From positions 1 through 39,430 of the forward strand of contig JAIECJ010000100.1 of the NCBI GenBank assembly GCA_029068555.1: a DNA stretch of 39,430 nucleotides, read 5' to 3'. Positions 6,932 to 14,363 of the stretch are shown here, in pieces (the stretch's first letter is position 1; each line of letters begins with the position of its first letter). This stretch comes from Lachnospiraceae bacterium (lineage in GTDB: Bacteria > Bacillota > Clostridia > Lachnospirales > Lachnospiraceae). The translations under genes and the position numbers were made by a program. Under the pieces are notes generated by a model. It saw nothing but the letters and a program-made list of their open reading frames with translations, was not told the origin of the DNA and made no database searches.

Positions 6932-9109
6932 ATGGAAGTAATCACACAGACAAACCGAACCATGCTTTTTGAGGAGATCAATCCTGAGAAGCTCAATCTC
7001 CTCACCATGATTGGGGATGCCAAGGATTTAGAGAGCCTTGACGATGACACGATAAAGGATATTCACAATAAGCTCCTTGTCAGAAATTTTGACGAATTTC
7101 TCGACAAGTTCGAGCCGGTTGTATACTCCTTTTTTAATGCTAACACGCAGAATGTGTTGTACACGTTGGAAAAACCGTCCAACATACCCGACGAGTTTAT
7201 CACGGAGATACCGCTCAACAGGCAGAACGATTTTCTGAATATGCTCTTTACGCTGATTGATACCAAGAAGGCGCAGGGAATCATGAATGTGGATTTCAAG
7301 TTTGAGAATGTGCTGGATATGATATCTCCCAAGAAGGTTATGAATGATATCAAGCAGGTTCGTAAAGAAATCAATTACCTGTATGAGAAGTATGACCAGT
7401 TGGACGATGAAGATCCCAAAAAGCGCGACCTTGGCGATAAGCTCAATGTAAAGTTTGAGGATGCCAGCAGAAATTACAATAATGTCATGGCTATGCTTCC
7501 ACTTGCCATTGAGGATATAAAGACCAGACTCCTGCTGACAGAGGGCGCTTCCAAGAAAGAAAACGAACCGTTAAAGCTTGGCGTTCTCAGCATGGGTGAA
7601 CATGGCGAACTGAAAGTGCTTGAGGCGCCCAAAAAGGAGAAAAACGAACTTTTGCTGGTGCAGCAGGAGAACAGCAAGGCAGGACTGATAGAGGCATTTG
7701 AAGACGATTACGATGCCCTCAATGAAGAACCATCGGATTATGTCAGGAGTCTTGTAGTCAGGACATTCTGCCCGCTAACCGCAGTGACGAACGACGAGAT
7801 TGACGTGGAGCTTGAGGTACAGAACTATAACTCATATCTTGAATTTTACAAGAAGTCAAAGGATGATTTTGTAAAGACAGTAAAGCCGCTTGTTGAAAAG
7901 CTTCTCGGCGTGCGCAGCTTCTTTGAGCAGTATGCGACCAAGAATAAGGGAATGGTTCCTTCAATGCTTGTCACGAACATTAAGCTTGAGATGCTTGTGA
8001 GCAGCATGAATATCGGAAGACTGCGGACATACCTGAACTCCGTCAACACAAAGACAAACTATGATAACACTGTATGGCTTGGTATTGTACCGGATATTGA
8101 ACTGGAAGGAAGCAGCGGAAAGAAGATAACCAGACAGCGCTTTAAAGGAAACGAAAAAGTGGACAAGGAGGCAGGAAATACACTCGAGTCGCTTGCCACG
8201 CTGCTTGATGTGACAAAAGATTACAAGATACAAATGTTTTACAGTTTCCGGACAGGCGAGGACACGACATTTAATTATGTGGCAACTTCGGGAATCGAGA
8301 AGTTTGTCGACAAGTCCGCACCTCTGATGAAGAAAGATTTCAGCGAGTATGTATCCTGCTGCATTCCGAATTTTACAGTCGTTCCAAAGGACAAATCAGG
8401 AGTGGAGCTGGATAAGCGCATGACAGTGTCAGCGGAGGGTGTAGTGGCGCTCTCAAAAGAAAGGGAAGATGTCTTAAAGCTTTGGATAGAAGGCGTTTAT
8501 ATCAGCGCGGCATATATTGCGGCAGGCATTGTGGCGGCATATCAGTGTCCCGACTATCTAAAGGAGTTTTTCCCGCAGGTAACCCCGAAATATCCAGGAG
8601 TCCGGTACGATATTGAGGCAAGTGACCATTCGCTGCGAACTGTGTCAACCATGGCAAAAGAGATAACAGGCTATACCAACACGATTAAGAACGCAATCAA
8701 CAACAAGGGATTTGGTTTCGTGTTTGCATCGGAGAGCAGCCAGCTTCAGGGCAGGGAGATTAAGAACATTACAGTATATAAGGCAAGGACACTTGCGCTT
8801 GTGGACGACGCTTACGATTCCCTGTATAAGACCATGGTAAGTACCTACGTGGAGAGAATCCTGCGTTACATGACAAACGACTTCAAGGTGGACAATGTGG
8901 AGAAGTTCTTCGGTAACCATCCAAAGAGCCAGAAGTCTATATGGGGTGCGGACAGAAACTTTGTAAATGCCATACTTGACAATGGTGATGAGATAGACAG
9001 CGTAATTGACGAGGTAACTAACGAGTGCAATATCCGCATCGCGTTCAATGGAAATGTCAAGAATCTCAAGGTATCCGTCACTAAGACAAGCACTGCAGGC
9101 GCGTCATAA
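6932..9109 (+). CDS. Contractile sheath protein, TssB-TssC-like fusion (main copy)
   Basis: A 725-residue protein with a purine-rich ribosome site. The N-terminal part (about 1-205) resembles the small T6SS sheath subunit TssB/VipA: NFDEFLDKFEPVVY at 52-65 matches its NF(D/E)xVM segment, and VDFKFENVLDMISPKK at 120-135 matches the conserved ...FKS(L/M)xDFxPDxV block, followed by helices. A charged linker (about 205-255) leads to a TssC-like part (about 260-725) ending in the beta segment NIRIAFNGNVKNLKVSV expected for the inter-subunit handshake. In T6SS these are two proteins that assemble as a heterodimer; here they appear fused. It is directly followed by two tube-protein genes. It is the longest of three paralogues in the window (others at 19165 and 26054). 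The assignment rests on sequence pattern only. Confidence 0.75.
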   Translation: MEVITQTNRTMLFEEINPEKLNLLTMIGDAKDLESLDDDTIKDIHNKLLVRNFDEFLDKFEPVVYSFFNANTQNVLYTLEKPSNIPDEFITEIPLNRQNDFLNMLFTLIDTKKAQGIMNVDFKFENVLDMISPKKVMNDIKQVRKEINYLYEKYDQLDDEDPKKRDLGDKLNVKFEDASRNYNNVMAMLPLAIEDIKTRLLLTEGASKKENEPLKLGVLSMGEHGELKVLEAPKKEKNELLLVQQENSKAGLIEAFEDDYDALNEEPSDYVRSLVVRTFCPLTAVTNDEIDVELEVQNYNSYLEFYKKSKDDFVKTVKPLVEKLLGVRSFFEQYATKNKGMVPSMLVTNIKLEMLVSSMNIGRLRTYLNSVNTKTNYDNTVWLGIVPDIELEGSSGKKITRQRFKGNEKVDKEAGNTLESLATLLDVTKDYKIQMFYSFRTGEDTTFNYVATSGIEKFVDKSAPLMKKDFSEYVSCCIPNFTVVPKDKSGVELDKRMTVSAEGVVALSKEREDVLKLWIEGVYISAAYIAAGIVAAYQCPDYLKEFFPQVTPKYPGVRYDIEASDHSLRTVSTMAKEITGYTNTIKNAINNKGFGFVFASESSQLQGREIKNITVYKARTLALVDDAYDSLYKTMVSTYVERILRYMTNDFKVDNVEKFFGNHPKSQKSIWGADRNFVNAILDNGDEIDSVIDEVTNECNIRIAFNGNVKNLKVSVTKTSTAGAS

Positions 9110-9119
9110 CTGATAATAT

Positions 9120-9170
9120 GAGATGTCAGCGGTTCAGCCCCGGGATGAACTGTAACGCCGCATCTTTTAT
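9120..9170 (+). terminator. Hairpin with T-rich tail between sheath and tube genes
   Basis: AGATG (9121-9125) pairs with CATCT (9161-9165), with inner stems GCG/CGC and GTTCA/TGAAC (9132-9136 with 9146-9150), interrupted by bulges. The second arm runs into TTTTATTAT. It could be a partial terminator or an RNA-stability element that sets sheath against tube mRNA levels, since the tube genes follow directly. Confidence 0.45.
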
Positions 9171-9208
9171 TATAGATAAAAATAAATAAGAAACACAAGG
9201 AGGACAAG

Positions 9209-9631
9209 ATGGGATTTAAAGTATCAATTCAGGCAAAAGACACAATCGACTTGGGAATGGAAACAGTAGAATCTGTTCAGTTCTTGACAGAGACACCAAA
9301 GGACAGCAATGCCCGCTCTACAGACTTAGGTATGGGAGTGCTGGTTACAGGAAAAATCAGGGCAAACATTGCAGGTGTGGCGGATGAAACCGTAAAGCTT
9401 GCACAGTGGGCGCTTGTACCTGCGGAAGATGCAAACTGCTATGGACAGGTGACCGTGGATGTGCTTTCCGCTGGCAAGGAGGTGCGGCAGATTGTTATGG
9501 ATACCGTTTACATAGCAAACTATGCCGAGAGCTTCGAGGATGAGACCGGAGTGGGTACATTCAAGCTGCTTCTCAAGCAGAAAAAGGACAAGAACAACAC
9601 CGTACAGTACCAGGGCGGCTTCGCATTTTAA
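9209..9631 (+). CDS. Hcp-like tube protein 1
   Basis: A 140-residue protein behind a strong AAGGAGG site. It is a compact beta-rich protein: an N-terminal strand (GFKVSIQ), a central helix KLAQWALV, and a closing strand pair VYIANYAESFEDETG...FKLLLKQKK. This pattern and length match the Hcp/TssD tube family, including the divergent Bacteroidetes TssD (YVVDYSENF... near the end). Hexameric rings of such proteins stack into the inner tube propelled by the sheath. The paralogue at 9657 is 25 bases downstream, and the sheath gene is immediately upstream. Confidence 0.8.
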   Translation: MGFKVSIQAKDTIDLGMETVESVQFLTETPKDSNARSTDLGMGVLVTGKIRANIAGVADETVKLAQWALVPAEDANCYGQVTVDVLSAGKEVRQIVMDTVYIANYAESFEDETGVGTFKLLLKQKKDKNNTVQYQGGFAF

Positions 9632-9656
9632 TTAACAGGACAAGGAGGAACAGACA

Positions 9657-10070
9657 GTGGGATTTATTTTAAACGTTGAAGGAACAGAGTTAGGAGTGGA
9701 AACCATTCAGACAGTAAAGTTTGCTGTGGACACACCCGACGGAACCAATGCAAAGACAACCGATGTGGCAGTGACAGCTACCATCAGGGGAAAAATACTT
9801 ACCATGCTTGACGAGGGCTCAGAGGCATCTATGGATCTGGCAAAGTGGGCAATGGTAACCTCGGATAATGCAGACTGCTACAGAAATGTCACCATAAAGT
9901 CATTAGCGGCAGGGCAGGTAGTAAGGGAGTATACCTTTACAAAGGCATTTGTCATTGACTACAAGGAAGACTATGACGACAAGGAAGGCATCGGTACATT
10001 CACGCTTATCATCAGACAGAAGAAGGATAAGATTAAGGATGCTACAGTTACCGGAGGATATGCAGGCTGA
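9657..10070 (+). CDS. Hcp-like tube protein 2
   Basis: A 137-residue paralogue of the preceding gene. It starts with GTG at 9657 behind a perfect AAGGAGGA, which decides the start. It shares the MGF start, the helix DLAKWAMV (against KLAQWALV), and the closing FVIDYKEDYDDKEGIGTFTL segment (against YIANYAESFEDETGVGTFKL). It belongs to the same Hcp/tube family. Two or more different tube proteins are usual in Afp/PVC-type particles, where one forms the bulk tube and the other joins the spike; whether this split holds here is inference. A strong hairpin (10085-10132) follows. Confidence 0.78.
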   Translation: MGFILNVEGTELGVETIQTVKFAVDTPDGTNAKTTDVAVTATIRGKILTMLDEGSEASMDLAKWAMVTSDNADCYRNVTIKSLAAGQVVREYTFTKAFVIDYKEDYDDKEGIGTFTLIIRQKKDKIKDATVTGGYAG

Positions 10071-10084
10071 TAAGGCTGCGTTAC

Positions 10085-10132
10085 ACAAGACAGGATAAAG
10101 ACTGCCGGATTTCCCGGCGGTCTATATCTTGT
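10085..10132 (+). terminator. Strong hairpin after the tube genes
   Basis: GACTGCCGG (10100-10108) pairs with CCGGCGGTC (10114-10122), one wobble, 5-base loop. The outer arms ACAAGA (10085-10090) and TCTTGT (10127-10132) extend the structure. The tail TATATCTTGTTTATT is only moderately T-rich. It is likely a terminator or attenuator that raises tube mRNA relative to downstream regulators. Confidence 0.55.
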
Positions 10133-10151
10133 TTATTAGGAAAATTGGATT

Positions 10152-10820
10152 ATGGGAAAAAAATTTATAACGTGTTATATTACAAGCCTTTTGGAGGCAG
10201 CTTCGTGGGGTGTGGCAGGAGCCCTTTTATTACGAGTATTTCAGCTTAATGTGTCAATGACCGTAAAAGTAGTGTCAGTCGTATTTCTGGCACTGTGCCT
10301 GTTTGTGGGAGAAGGTATCTTCTGCTTTGTACAGGTGATTGGAAGAGAGGGGCAGCAGGCAGCAAAGGACACAGGCGGCGATATTATAAAACCAGGAGAG
10401 GAAACTGGCAAAAGCGGTGCCAGTGAACCGGCAAAAGCGGACAGTCCGGCAAAAACGGACAGTGCGGACAGCAGCAGAAAAAAAGTCACAAGCCTTGTAC
10501 TGCTGAATGAGCAGGGAAGCGTACTGCTCGAGTGGAGCCTTCAGAGCAAGACAGCGCTCATCATTGGAAAGAGCAATGGAAAGGACAATGTGGATGTTGA
10601 TTTGTCCGGCTCTGCGGTTGCGGACATGGTATCCAAGCAGCACGCTGTGCTTAACTACACGGATAACGGATGGTATATCGACGATATTGATTCCAAGAAC
10701 GGTACAAGGGTCAAGAAAAAGTATCAGAGCGCACTTCTGGACGTGAAGCTCGTGGGTGCTGTGGAGGTCGAGGCAGGTGACATTATATATATAGCGAATG
10801 CAATGCTGCAGATCAGGTAA
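10152..10820 (+). CDS. Membrane FHA-domain protein
   Basis: A 222-residue protein. Two membrane helices (about 10-30 and 38-62) are followed by a low-complexity linker of KAD/KTDS repeats (about 90-108) and a C-terminal FHA domain (112-222). The FHA loops read IGK (138-140), SKQH (161-164) and SKNGT (181-185), so the arginine that commonly contacts phosphothreonine is lysine, as in the FHA protein at 2786. It should display a phosphopeptide-binding domain on the inner membrane face and could tie phosphorylated partners, such as the TxxL-repeat protein or kinase, to the membrane. It sits between the tube genes and the next FHA gene. Confidence 0.8.
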   Translation: MGKKFITCYITSLLEAASWGVAGALLLRVFQLNVSMTVKVVSVVFLALCLFVGEGIFCFVQVIGREGQQAAKDTGGDIIKPGEETGKSGASEPAKADSPAKTDSADSSRKKVTSLVLLNEQGSVLLEWSLQSKTALIIGKSNGKDNVDVDLSGSAVADMVSKQHAVLNYTDNGWYIDDIDSKNGTRVKKKYQSALLDVKLVGAVEVEAGDIIYIANAMLQIR

Positions 10821-10853
10821 CACACTGCAATGCATTGGAGATGGAGGTAAATC

Positions 10854-11387
10854 ATGGGATTAAACCGTTGTAAAAATGGGCATATGTTCAGTGCCAGAAA
10901 ATATGGGGATACCTGTCCCTACTGCAACACAAATCTTGAGTTCAACACAAACATGATGAACAACAAAAGGCTGATGCTGGACGATCCGGATAAGACAGTG
11001 TCTGTATCAGGCGTGACCGATACTATAGATCCGGTTACAGGCTGGCTCGTGTGCATAGAGGGACCGCAGTACGGTAAGGATTTCAAGATACACGCTGGCA
11101 AGAATTTTATCGGGCGTGCCGATAACATGCACATTCAGATTCTCGAGGACAATACTGTATCGCGCATTAACCATGCCGCCATAAGCTACGACGGAAAGAA
11201 CAGGCAGACATATCTGCTGCCAGGCGACTCGTCGGGACTTGCGTATGTGAACGGCGAGGCAGTGTACACGCCCGTTGCACTTGAGGCGTTTTCCATAGTG
11301 GAAGTCGGAAAAAGCAAGTTTATTTTTATGCCGTTGTGTGGGGAACATTTTGAATGGAATGACGGCAATCCGACTACAGAGCAGTAA
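10854..11387 (+). CDS. Zinc-ribbon FHA-domain protein
   Basis: A 177-residue soluble protein behind GGAGATGGAGG. The N-terminus has a small zinc ribbon (C6, H10, C21, C24). The FHA domain covers about 62-170: IGR (86-88) is intact, the second loop is SRINH (103-107) with one extra residue, and the third loop is GDSSGLAYVNGE in place of STNGTFVNG. It is the third FHA protein of the cluster and the only one with the canonical GR. It ends 11 bases before the PP2C phosphatase gene. It is likely a phosphothreonine reader of the control circuit. Confidence 0.82.
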   Translation: MGLNRCKNGHMFSARKYGDTCPYCNTNLEFNTNMMNNKRLMLDDPDKTVSVSGVTDTIDPVTGWLVCIEGPQYGKDFKIHAGKNFIGRADNMHIQILEDNTVSRINHAAISYDGKNRQTYLLPGDSSGLAYVNGEAVYTPVALEAFSIVEVGKSKFIFMPLCGEHFEWNDGNPTTEQ

Positions 11388-11398
11388 AGGAGACAGAC

Positions 11399-12238
11399 AT
11401 GATACAGACAGCACTTATCGCTGCGGCGGTAATCATTTTTATCGTGCTCGTGGCATGTATAGGAATCCGCTACCTGTCAGAGCACAGGCATATCTATAAA
11501 AACAGCAGGATCAGACTTGACATAGGAAACGCGCAGATTATAGGGAACCGGGAAAAGCAGGATGACTCGTTTGGCACCAGCCTGCGCCCTTACGCAGCAT
11601 TTGCCATTGTCGCAGATGGTATCGGAGGCTATCAGGATGGAAAGCTTGCAAGTGAGATTGCAGTAGCTACCTATATTGATGAGTTCGAGAAAAGGGATAT
11701 CACGGAAAACATAACTTATTTTTTCCAGAAGTCCGCTGTGATGGCAAACGGTCATATCCGTGATGAATTTGGAGAGATAAAAGGAGGCACCACACAGGTG
11801 TCTATTGTCATTGTTGAGGACAGGATGTATTGGTCGTCGGTCGGAGACAGCAACATTGCGGTGCTGCGAAATGGGCGGCTGATAGAGGTCAACCGCAAGG
11901 AGAATGTAAAGAACTGGCTTGAGGATCAGTATTATGCAGGAATGATAGGCAGGGAGGAGGCGATGGGAAGCGCCACGGACAAGCGTCTCGTCAACTACCT
12001 CGGCTTTGACGGCTTCAAGAAAGCGTGCGAGTCCGACCGCCCTATCTATCTCAAGAAGCACGACAAGGTACTGCTGTATTCCGACGGAGTGGAGCTTTTA
12101 GGACAGATAGAGCTTGAGAACATATTGGCAAAACGCTGCGGCGCCCAGAAACAGGCGGATCTTATTATGGAATCACTTGAGCGGAACCCGGCAAGGAATA
12201 AAGATAATGCGACGATTATTATATTGACGGTGATGTGA
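11399..12238 (+). CDS. Membrane PP2C-type protein phosphatase (PppA/PrpC class)
   Basis: A 279-residue protein with an N-terminal membrane helix (about 4-25) and a cytoplasmic PP2C domain (about 38-279). All metal-binding motifs are present: KQDD (54-57), VADGIGG (71-77), SVGDSN (147-152), YSDGVE (227-232) and KDNAT (268-272). PP2C enzymes use Mn/Mg to remove phosphate from Ser/Thr, so this is the expected counterpart of the two kinases. The gene follows the zinc-ribbon FHA gene with a GGAGACAG ribosome site. It is the last core gene before the first AT-rich island. Confidence 0.9.
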   Translation: MIQTALIAAAVIIFIVLVACIGIRYLSEHRHIYKNSRIRLDIGNAQIIGNREKQDDSFGTSLRPYAAFAIVADGIGGYQDGKLASEIAVATYIDEFEKRDITENITYFFQKSAVMANGHIRDEFGEIKGGTTQVSIVIVEDRMYWSSVGDSNIAVLRNGRLIEVNRKENVKNWLEDQYYAGMIGREEAMGSATDKRLVNYLGFDGFKKACESDRPIYLKKHDKVLLYSDGVELLGQIELENILAKRCGAQKQADLIMESLERNPARNKDNATIIILTVM

Positions 12239-12300
12239 CCATAAGTGATAGAAAAAACTGGCGATATAAACCCTAAAATATTTATAAGGAGATTATTTAG

Positions 12301-12972
12301 GAAAACATATTCATCAGCCAGTCCATTCATTTTATAATCCCCTGTTATGTTTTGACAGATGATAATGTGGATATAGAAGCAAGCTGGAAAGAAGCACTGC
12401 AAAAGTTTTGCGATGAACCAGTATATAAACATTATGAAGAAAATAAAAAATTAATTACAGCTATTTGGGGAATTGCAGCTGCAGTTGTTGTCGGTGGTCT
12501 TGTCATAGCAGCATGTGTGGCGACAGGAGGACTTGCAGCTGGTCTTGTTGTTGCGGGAAGCGCCGCTTTGGTAGGAGGAATTAGTTCGGTAACAAATTAT
12601 GCATTACAAAAGGCATCTGAGGAAGGAAAGGTAGACTGGTATCAAGTGGCGATAGCTGGTTTTGGAGGCGCTATAAGTGGTACGGTAGCAGCTTCACCAT
12701 TAGGCATATCTGGTCAAATGATAGTAAATGGAGCGATTGGTGGGTTACAGTCATATTCAACTGGACAAAGCACATGTAGTATATTGTGTAATACGGGCGC
12801 TGGAATTTTTGCTGGGTACATAGGAGGCGCAGGACCAGACTGGAATGATACAAAAGAATTATTTTTTGTAAGTATCATCTTAAAAAAGCGTAACAGCGTA
12901 AGATGCTGAGATGATCCAATAGGTTTTGCAAAAAAGATTTGGGACAAATGTAAACCAAAGTGGCTTAAATAA
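12301..12972 (+). pseudogene. Orphan fragment of a polymorphic toxin (hydrophobic pre-toxin region)
   Basis: The frame is open from 12301 but has no ATG or GTG start; the first usable codon is TTG 12352, without a good ribosome site. It encodes EENKKLITAIWGI, a long Gly/Ala/Val-rich hydrophobic stretch and VDWYQVAIAGFGGAISGTV, typical of the region just ahead of the toxin tip in RHS and similar polymorphic toxins. A TGA stop at 12907-12909 is followed in the same frame by 20 more codons (DDPIGFAKKIWDKCKP...) ending at 12972, so a short tip was cut off by a nonsense change. I read it as the displaced C-terminal end of an effector. The base composition is clearly more AT-rich than the flanking phosphatase genes. 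Confidence 0.6.
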
Positions 12973-12986
12973 GGAAAAGGAGAAAA

Positions 12987-13076
12987 ATGGGATTCATTTC
13001 AGGTAATGAAGGTAGCCATACTTGTTATTATGGTAGAGGAATCAAGGTGATATATGGAACGAAGAAAGGGGGATAA
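12987..13076 (+). CDS. Very small ORF, possible RHS/toxin scrap
   Basis: A 29-codon frame (MGFISGNEGSHTCYYGRGIK...) with an excellent AAGGAAAAGGAG ribosome site. The segment THR-CYS-TYR-TYR-GLY...ILE-LYS-VAL recurs in translation at 22182 in the second island, which suggests both are remnants of one larger coding region. It may be translated, but I see no function. It lies between the toxin fragment and the small membrane protein gene. Confidence 0.3.
   Translation: MGFISGNEGSHTCYYGRGIKVIYGTKKGG
13020..13034 (+). repeat. Scar repeat shared by both islands, copy 1
   Basis: ACTTGTTATTATGGT is identical at 22182-22196, and the match continues imperfectly into GAATCAAGGT / GAATCATCAAGGT. In each island it is followed by a gene of the same small membrane protein family (13085; 22300). 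Confidence 0.6.
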
Positions 13077-13084
13077 ATAAGAGG

Positions 13085-13609
13085 GTGAGACAGTTTAATT
13101 GGAAATATTATTTGACGCTGGTACTTTTTATCCCTGTTATATTCAAAGCGATGAATCATATGAATATTTTTGGGGCAATGGCTTTGTTTATGGGGTATTT
13201 TTCATGGATGATGTTTTCGGGGATTATTATATACATATATAAGAGGAAAGCAGGGGTGCGAGATAATTTTTGTATTGATTATATATATAACACATTGACA
13301 ATGCTTTTTTGGATTGACACTGTTCATAAGGAGCTGGCAGTTTTATGTATGTTAAATCCATTTAGAATACAATATTTTTCATTGGATAGTGTTGAGAAAA
13401 TAGAACCTGTAGTCTCCTATGCAGGAAAAAAAAAGAACAATGCATATGGAGTATATTTTAATATTACAATTAACGGAAAAAAAACAAGTGTTGGTGTGGC
13501 TTCTTCAGGAAAAGGACCTTTAATCAGTATGAGGTTTGTGAATAGTTATTTGGAAGATATACAGGAATTTAAGGATGTAATCTGGGAAGCAAAGTCAATG
13601 AAAAAATGA
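13085..13609 (+). CDS. Small two-helix membrane protein, orphan-immunity-like family, copy 1
   Basis: A 174-residue protein with a GTG start at 13085; upstream GAAAGGGGG is the likely ribosome site. Two membrane helices lie within residues 9-55, followed by a soluble domain. The family signature is GVRDNFCIDY, then FWIDTVHKELAVLCMLNPF and IQYFSL; the same motifs occur in the proteins at 22300 and 22853. The family name is unknown to me. All three copies sit in AT-rich islands beside broken RHS or toxin fragments, so an immunity role against toxins is the most economical guess. No toxin partner is intact next to this copy. Confidence 0.6.
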   Translation: MRQFNWKYYLTLVLFIPVIFKAMNHMNIFGAMALFMGYFSWMMFSGIIIYIYKRKAGVRDNFCIDYIYNTLTMLFWIDTVHKELAVLCMLNPFRIQYFSLDSVEKIEPVVSYAGKKKNNAYGVYFNITINGKKTSVGVASSGKGPLISMRFVNSYLEDIQEFKDVIWEAKSMKK

Positions 13610-13640
13610 AAGATAGTAGTAGAGCACTAAGAAGAAAAAT

Positions 13641-14252
13641 ATGACAATAGATGCGCTGAGAAGAATAATTACTGAATACAATATATTATGTCGGTTTGAG
13701 GCAGAAGATATTGTGAAAGAAATAGTTGACAGGGATGAAAATTTTTATGAATTACAAATTAGGGAAAAGGAGGCAGCCATTTTTTATATAGAAAAAGAAA
13801 GAAGAAGTGAGATTCATAAGCTATGTTGTGTAGAACGGGGAGACGGAATAGCATGGTTTGCGGCTTTATTATTATCTAAGAAAGAGTTGGAATATAACGA
13901 AGAAAGTATAAAAACATTACTGTTGCCAATATGCCATCAAGCAAATTATAAAAATGAAGACATTGAAAGAATAGGTGATTTTCAAGTAAATAATGATTAT
14001 TGTTTTGTGAAAAATGATGAGATTCCTGTAAATTTGATTGAAACTAGAACAGGATACGAATTAAGTGTAAACGTAAACAATAAATGCATATATAAAGAAA
14101 GTTTAGAATCAGGCGTTAACACATATAAGGTACTAGTTTTCATGCTGCACAAATATCATTTTTTACATGAGGTAGTAACGAAAATGAGTTTATATTCAAT
14201 CCATTTAATGGAAGACAGAATGTTTTTAGAAAAATATTTTAAATTAGATTGA
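13641..14252 (+). CDS. Hypothetical protein in toxin/immunity island
   Basis: A 203-residue soluble, AT-rich gene starting at ATG 13641 behind AAGAAGAAA. I recognise no domain. The protein is acidic to neutral with alternating helices and strands and has no signal peptide or membrane helix. It ends 111 bases before the PP2C-like gene that resumes the core cluster. Its position downstream of a toxin fragment and a family of putative immunity genes suggests another orphan immunity protein, but nothing in its own sequence proves that. Confidence 0.5.
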   Translation: MTIDALRRIITEYNILCRFEAEDIVKEIVDRDENFYELQIREKEAAIFYIEKERRSEIHKLCCVERGDGIAWFAALLLSKKELEYNEESIKTLLLPICHQANYKNEDIERIGDFQVNNDYCFVKNDEIPVNLIETRTGYELSVNVNNKCIYKESLESGVNTYKVLVFMLHKYHFLHEVVTKMSLYSIHLMEDRMFLEKYFKLD

Positions 14253-14363
14253 AGTATGCTAATCGTTGCTGTCAATGTTTGTAAAATATGCCTAATGGTA
14301 TATAGAAAGAGCTTAGACCATACAAAAGCTTTATAAAAGTAAGATAGAGAGGATAAGGTTTGT

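Noticed and set aside
6932-10070. Prophage tail module
   Set aside because: No capsid, terminase, portal, lysis or integrase genes are visible; the kinase/FHA/PP2C genes and PAAR/RHS effectors point to a secretion-type contractile system.
10275-10835. Minus-strand open frame of 186 codons opposite the membrane FHA gene
   Set aside because: The plus strand encodes a clear FHA protein with good ribosome site; the minus frame is Cys- and Leu-rich noise.
12901-12915. TGA at 12907 as a selenocysteine codon
   Set aside because: The context is a start-less toxin fragment and I see no convincing SECIS-like hairpin directly after it; a nonsense mutation is simpler.
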